Below are positions 63,708 to 64,000 of a DNA stretch of 64,000 nucleotides, one piece after another. The stretch's first letter is position 1; each line of letters opens with the position of its first letter. Location of the stretch: contig JAUXRY010000022.1 of NCBI GenBank assembly GCA_030679915.1, positions 62,001 through 126,000 on the forward strand. Direction: 5' to 3'. Under the pieces are notes generated by a model, which made no database searches, had not been told where the DNA came from, and saw only the letters and a list, made by a program, of their open reading frames with translations. A program made the translations under genes and the position numbers. Origin of the DNA: Thiobacillus sp. (GTDB lineage: Bacteria > Pseudomonadota > Gammaproteobacteria > Burkholderiales > Thiobacillaceae).

Positions 63708-64000
63708 TCAGTCAGCCTGACGACGCAGAAACGCCGGAATATCCAGCGTGTCGATGCCGGAATCAGTCATCGCCTGAATGGTGCGCGAACGACGGCTGGT
63801 CATCACGCTGGGCAGCTCTTCACTATTCCCCACCATCATCGGCGCATCATCGGTGCCGGTACGGATGATCTGCATCGGTTTGGGTTGCGAGCGTGACACA
63901 GGGTTGCCCAGACCGGTTGCGACCATGGTGACGCGCAACGATTCACCCATTTCATCGTCAAGCACCTGGCCCACGATGACGCTGGCTTCTTCGGCAGTGA
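63708..64000 (-). CDS. ftsZ: Cell-division protein FtsZ, C-terminal part
   Basis: The open frame from the right edge to the stop at 63708 encodes TAEEASVIVGQVLDDEMGES, then a TMVATGLGNP segment, a variable linker and the conserved terminal peptide DIPAFLRRQAD, which binds FtsA and ZipA. The N-terminal GTPase domain lies outside the window. It is followed by lpxC on the same strand. Confidence 0.95.
   Translation of the reverse strand, partial: TAEEASVIVGQVLDDEMGESLRVTMVATGLGNPVSRSQPKPMQIIRTGTDDAPMMVGNSEELPSVMTSRRSRTIQAMTDSGIDTLDIPAFLRRQAD

Overview
The window reads as chromosome of a betaproteobacterium, most likely a Thiobacillus-like sulfur/metal-adapted autotroph. This is inference from gene content: a tkt-gap-pgk-pyk-fba carbon-metabolism cluster, a periplasmic DsrE-like protein, many c-type cytochromes, copper and divalent-metal resistance operons, and the ftsZ-lpxC end of a cell-division cluster close to secA. 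No 16S rRNA or other taxonomic marker is present, so the genus is not proven.

Layout. 1-697: 5' part of an HNH-like nuclease gene running off the left edge. 930-8150: the tkt/gap/pgk/pyk/fba cluster on the minus strand, with clear hairpins after gap, pgk and fba. 8258-18733: housekeeping and signalling genes, namely an IMPase, a redoxin, rsmE, a periplasmic DsrE, argA, a PhnD-like binding protein overlapping a PAS/GGDEF/EAL protein, the ABC-F factor ybiT and a Rossmann protein. 18755-23173: a tight minus-strand operon of a DUF971 protein, a radical SAM protein with a CCAEP tail, an ATP-grasp enzyme, a fructosamine-kinase-like protein and a LEA-type lipoprotein. It lies behind a tRNA-Arg(CCG). 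23479-25642: two cytochromes c with three copies of one heme domain, and a Sel1 protein. 25778-34472: a metal-efflux operon (His-rich protein, czcB-, czcA- and czcC-like genes, HupE/UreJ-like protein, anchored protein, MFS). 34889-44880: a type I restriction-modification locus, hsdM-hsdS-DUF3644-AlbA/ATPase-rhuM-hsdR. 45448-49059: cytochrome b, SHP-like cytochrome, diheme cytochrome (DHC), and an OmpR-type regulator with its kinase. 49241-53247: copper-handling operon (small exported proteins, TolC-like lipoprotein, multicopper oxidase, CusF-like protein). 53329-57314: two small unknown genes, secA and a dciA-like gene. 57365-62445: an unknown secreted protein, a frameshifted MscS channel, a VTT-domain protein, a rhodanese and a diguanylate cyclase. 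62513-64000: small membrane protein, lpxC and the end of ftsZ.

Points that deserve most attention. (1) A degenerate copy of the first codons of hsdR sits directly behind the DUF3644 gene. This suggests that the AlbA/ATPase-rhuM pair was inserted in front of hsdR, or exchanged as a cassette. (2) hsdM carries an in-frame copy of a widespread dispersed palindromic repeat. (3) The CCAEP-tail radical SAM/ATP-grasp/kinase operon looks like an uncharacterised modification or biosynthesis pathway. (4) CTTAAG-N5-CTTAAG-type boxes precede both the metal-efflux operon and the SHP/DHC cytochrome operon, and the regulator encoded beside the latter is of the class known to read such boxes. (5) The mscS gene is broken by a perfect 7-bp tandem duplication. 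All assignments come from reading translated sequence and recognising motifs; no database search was run.
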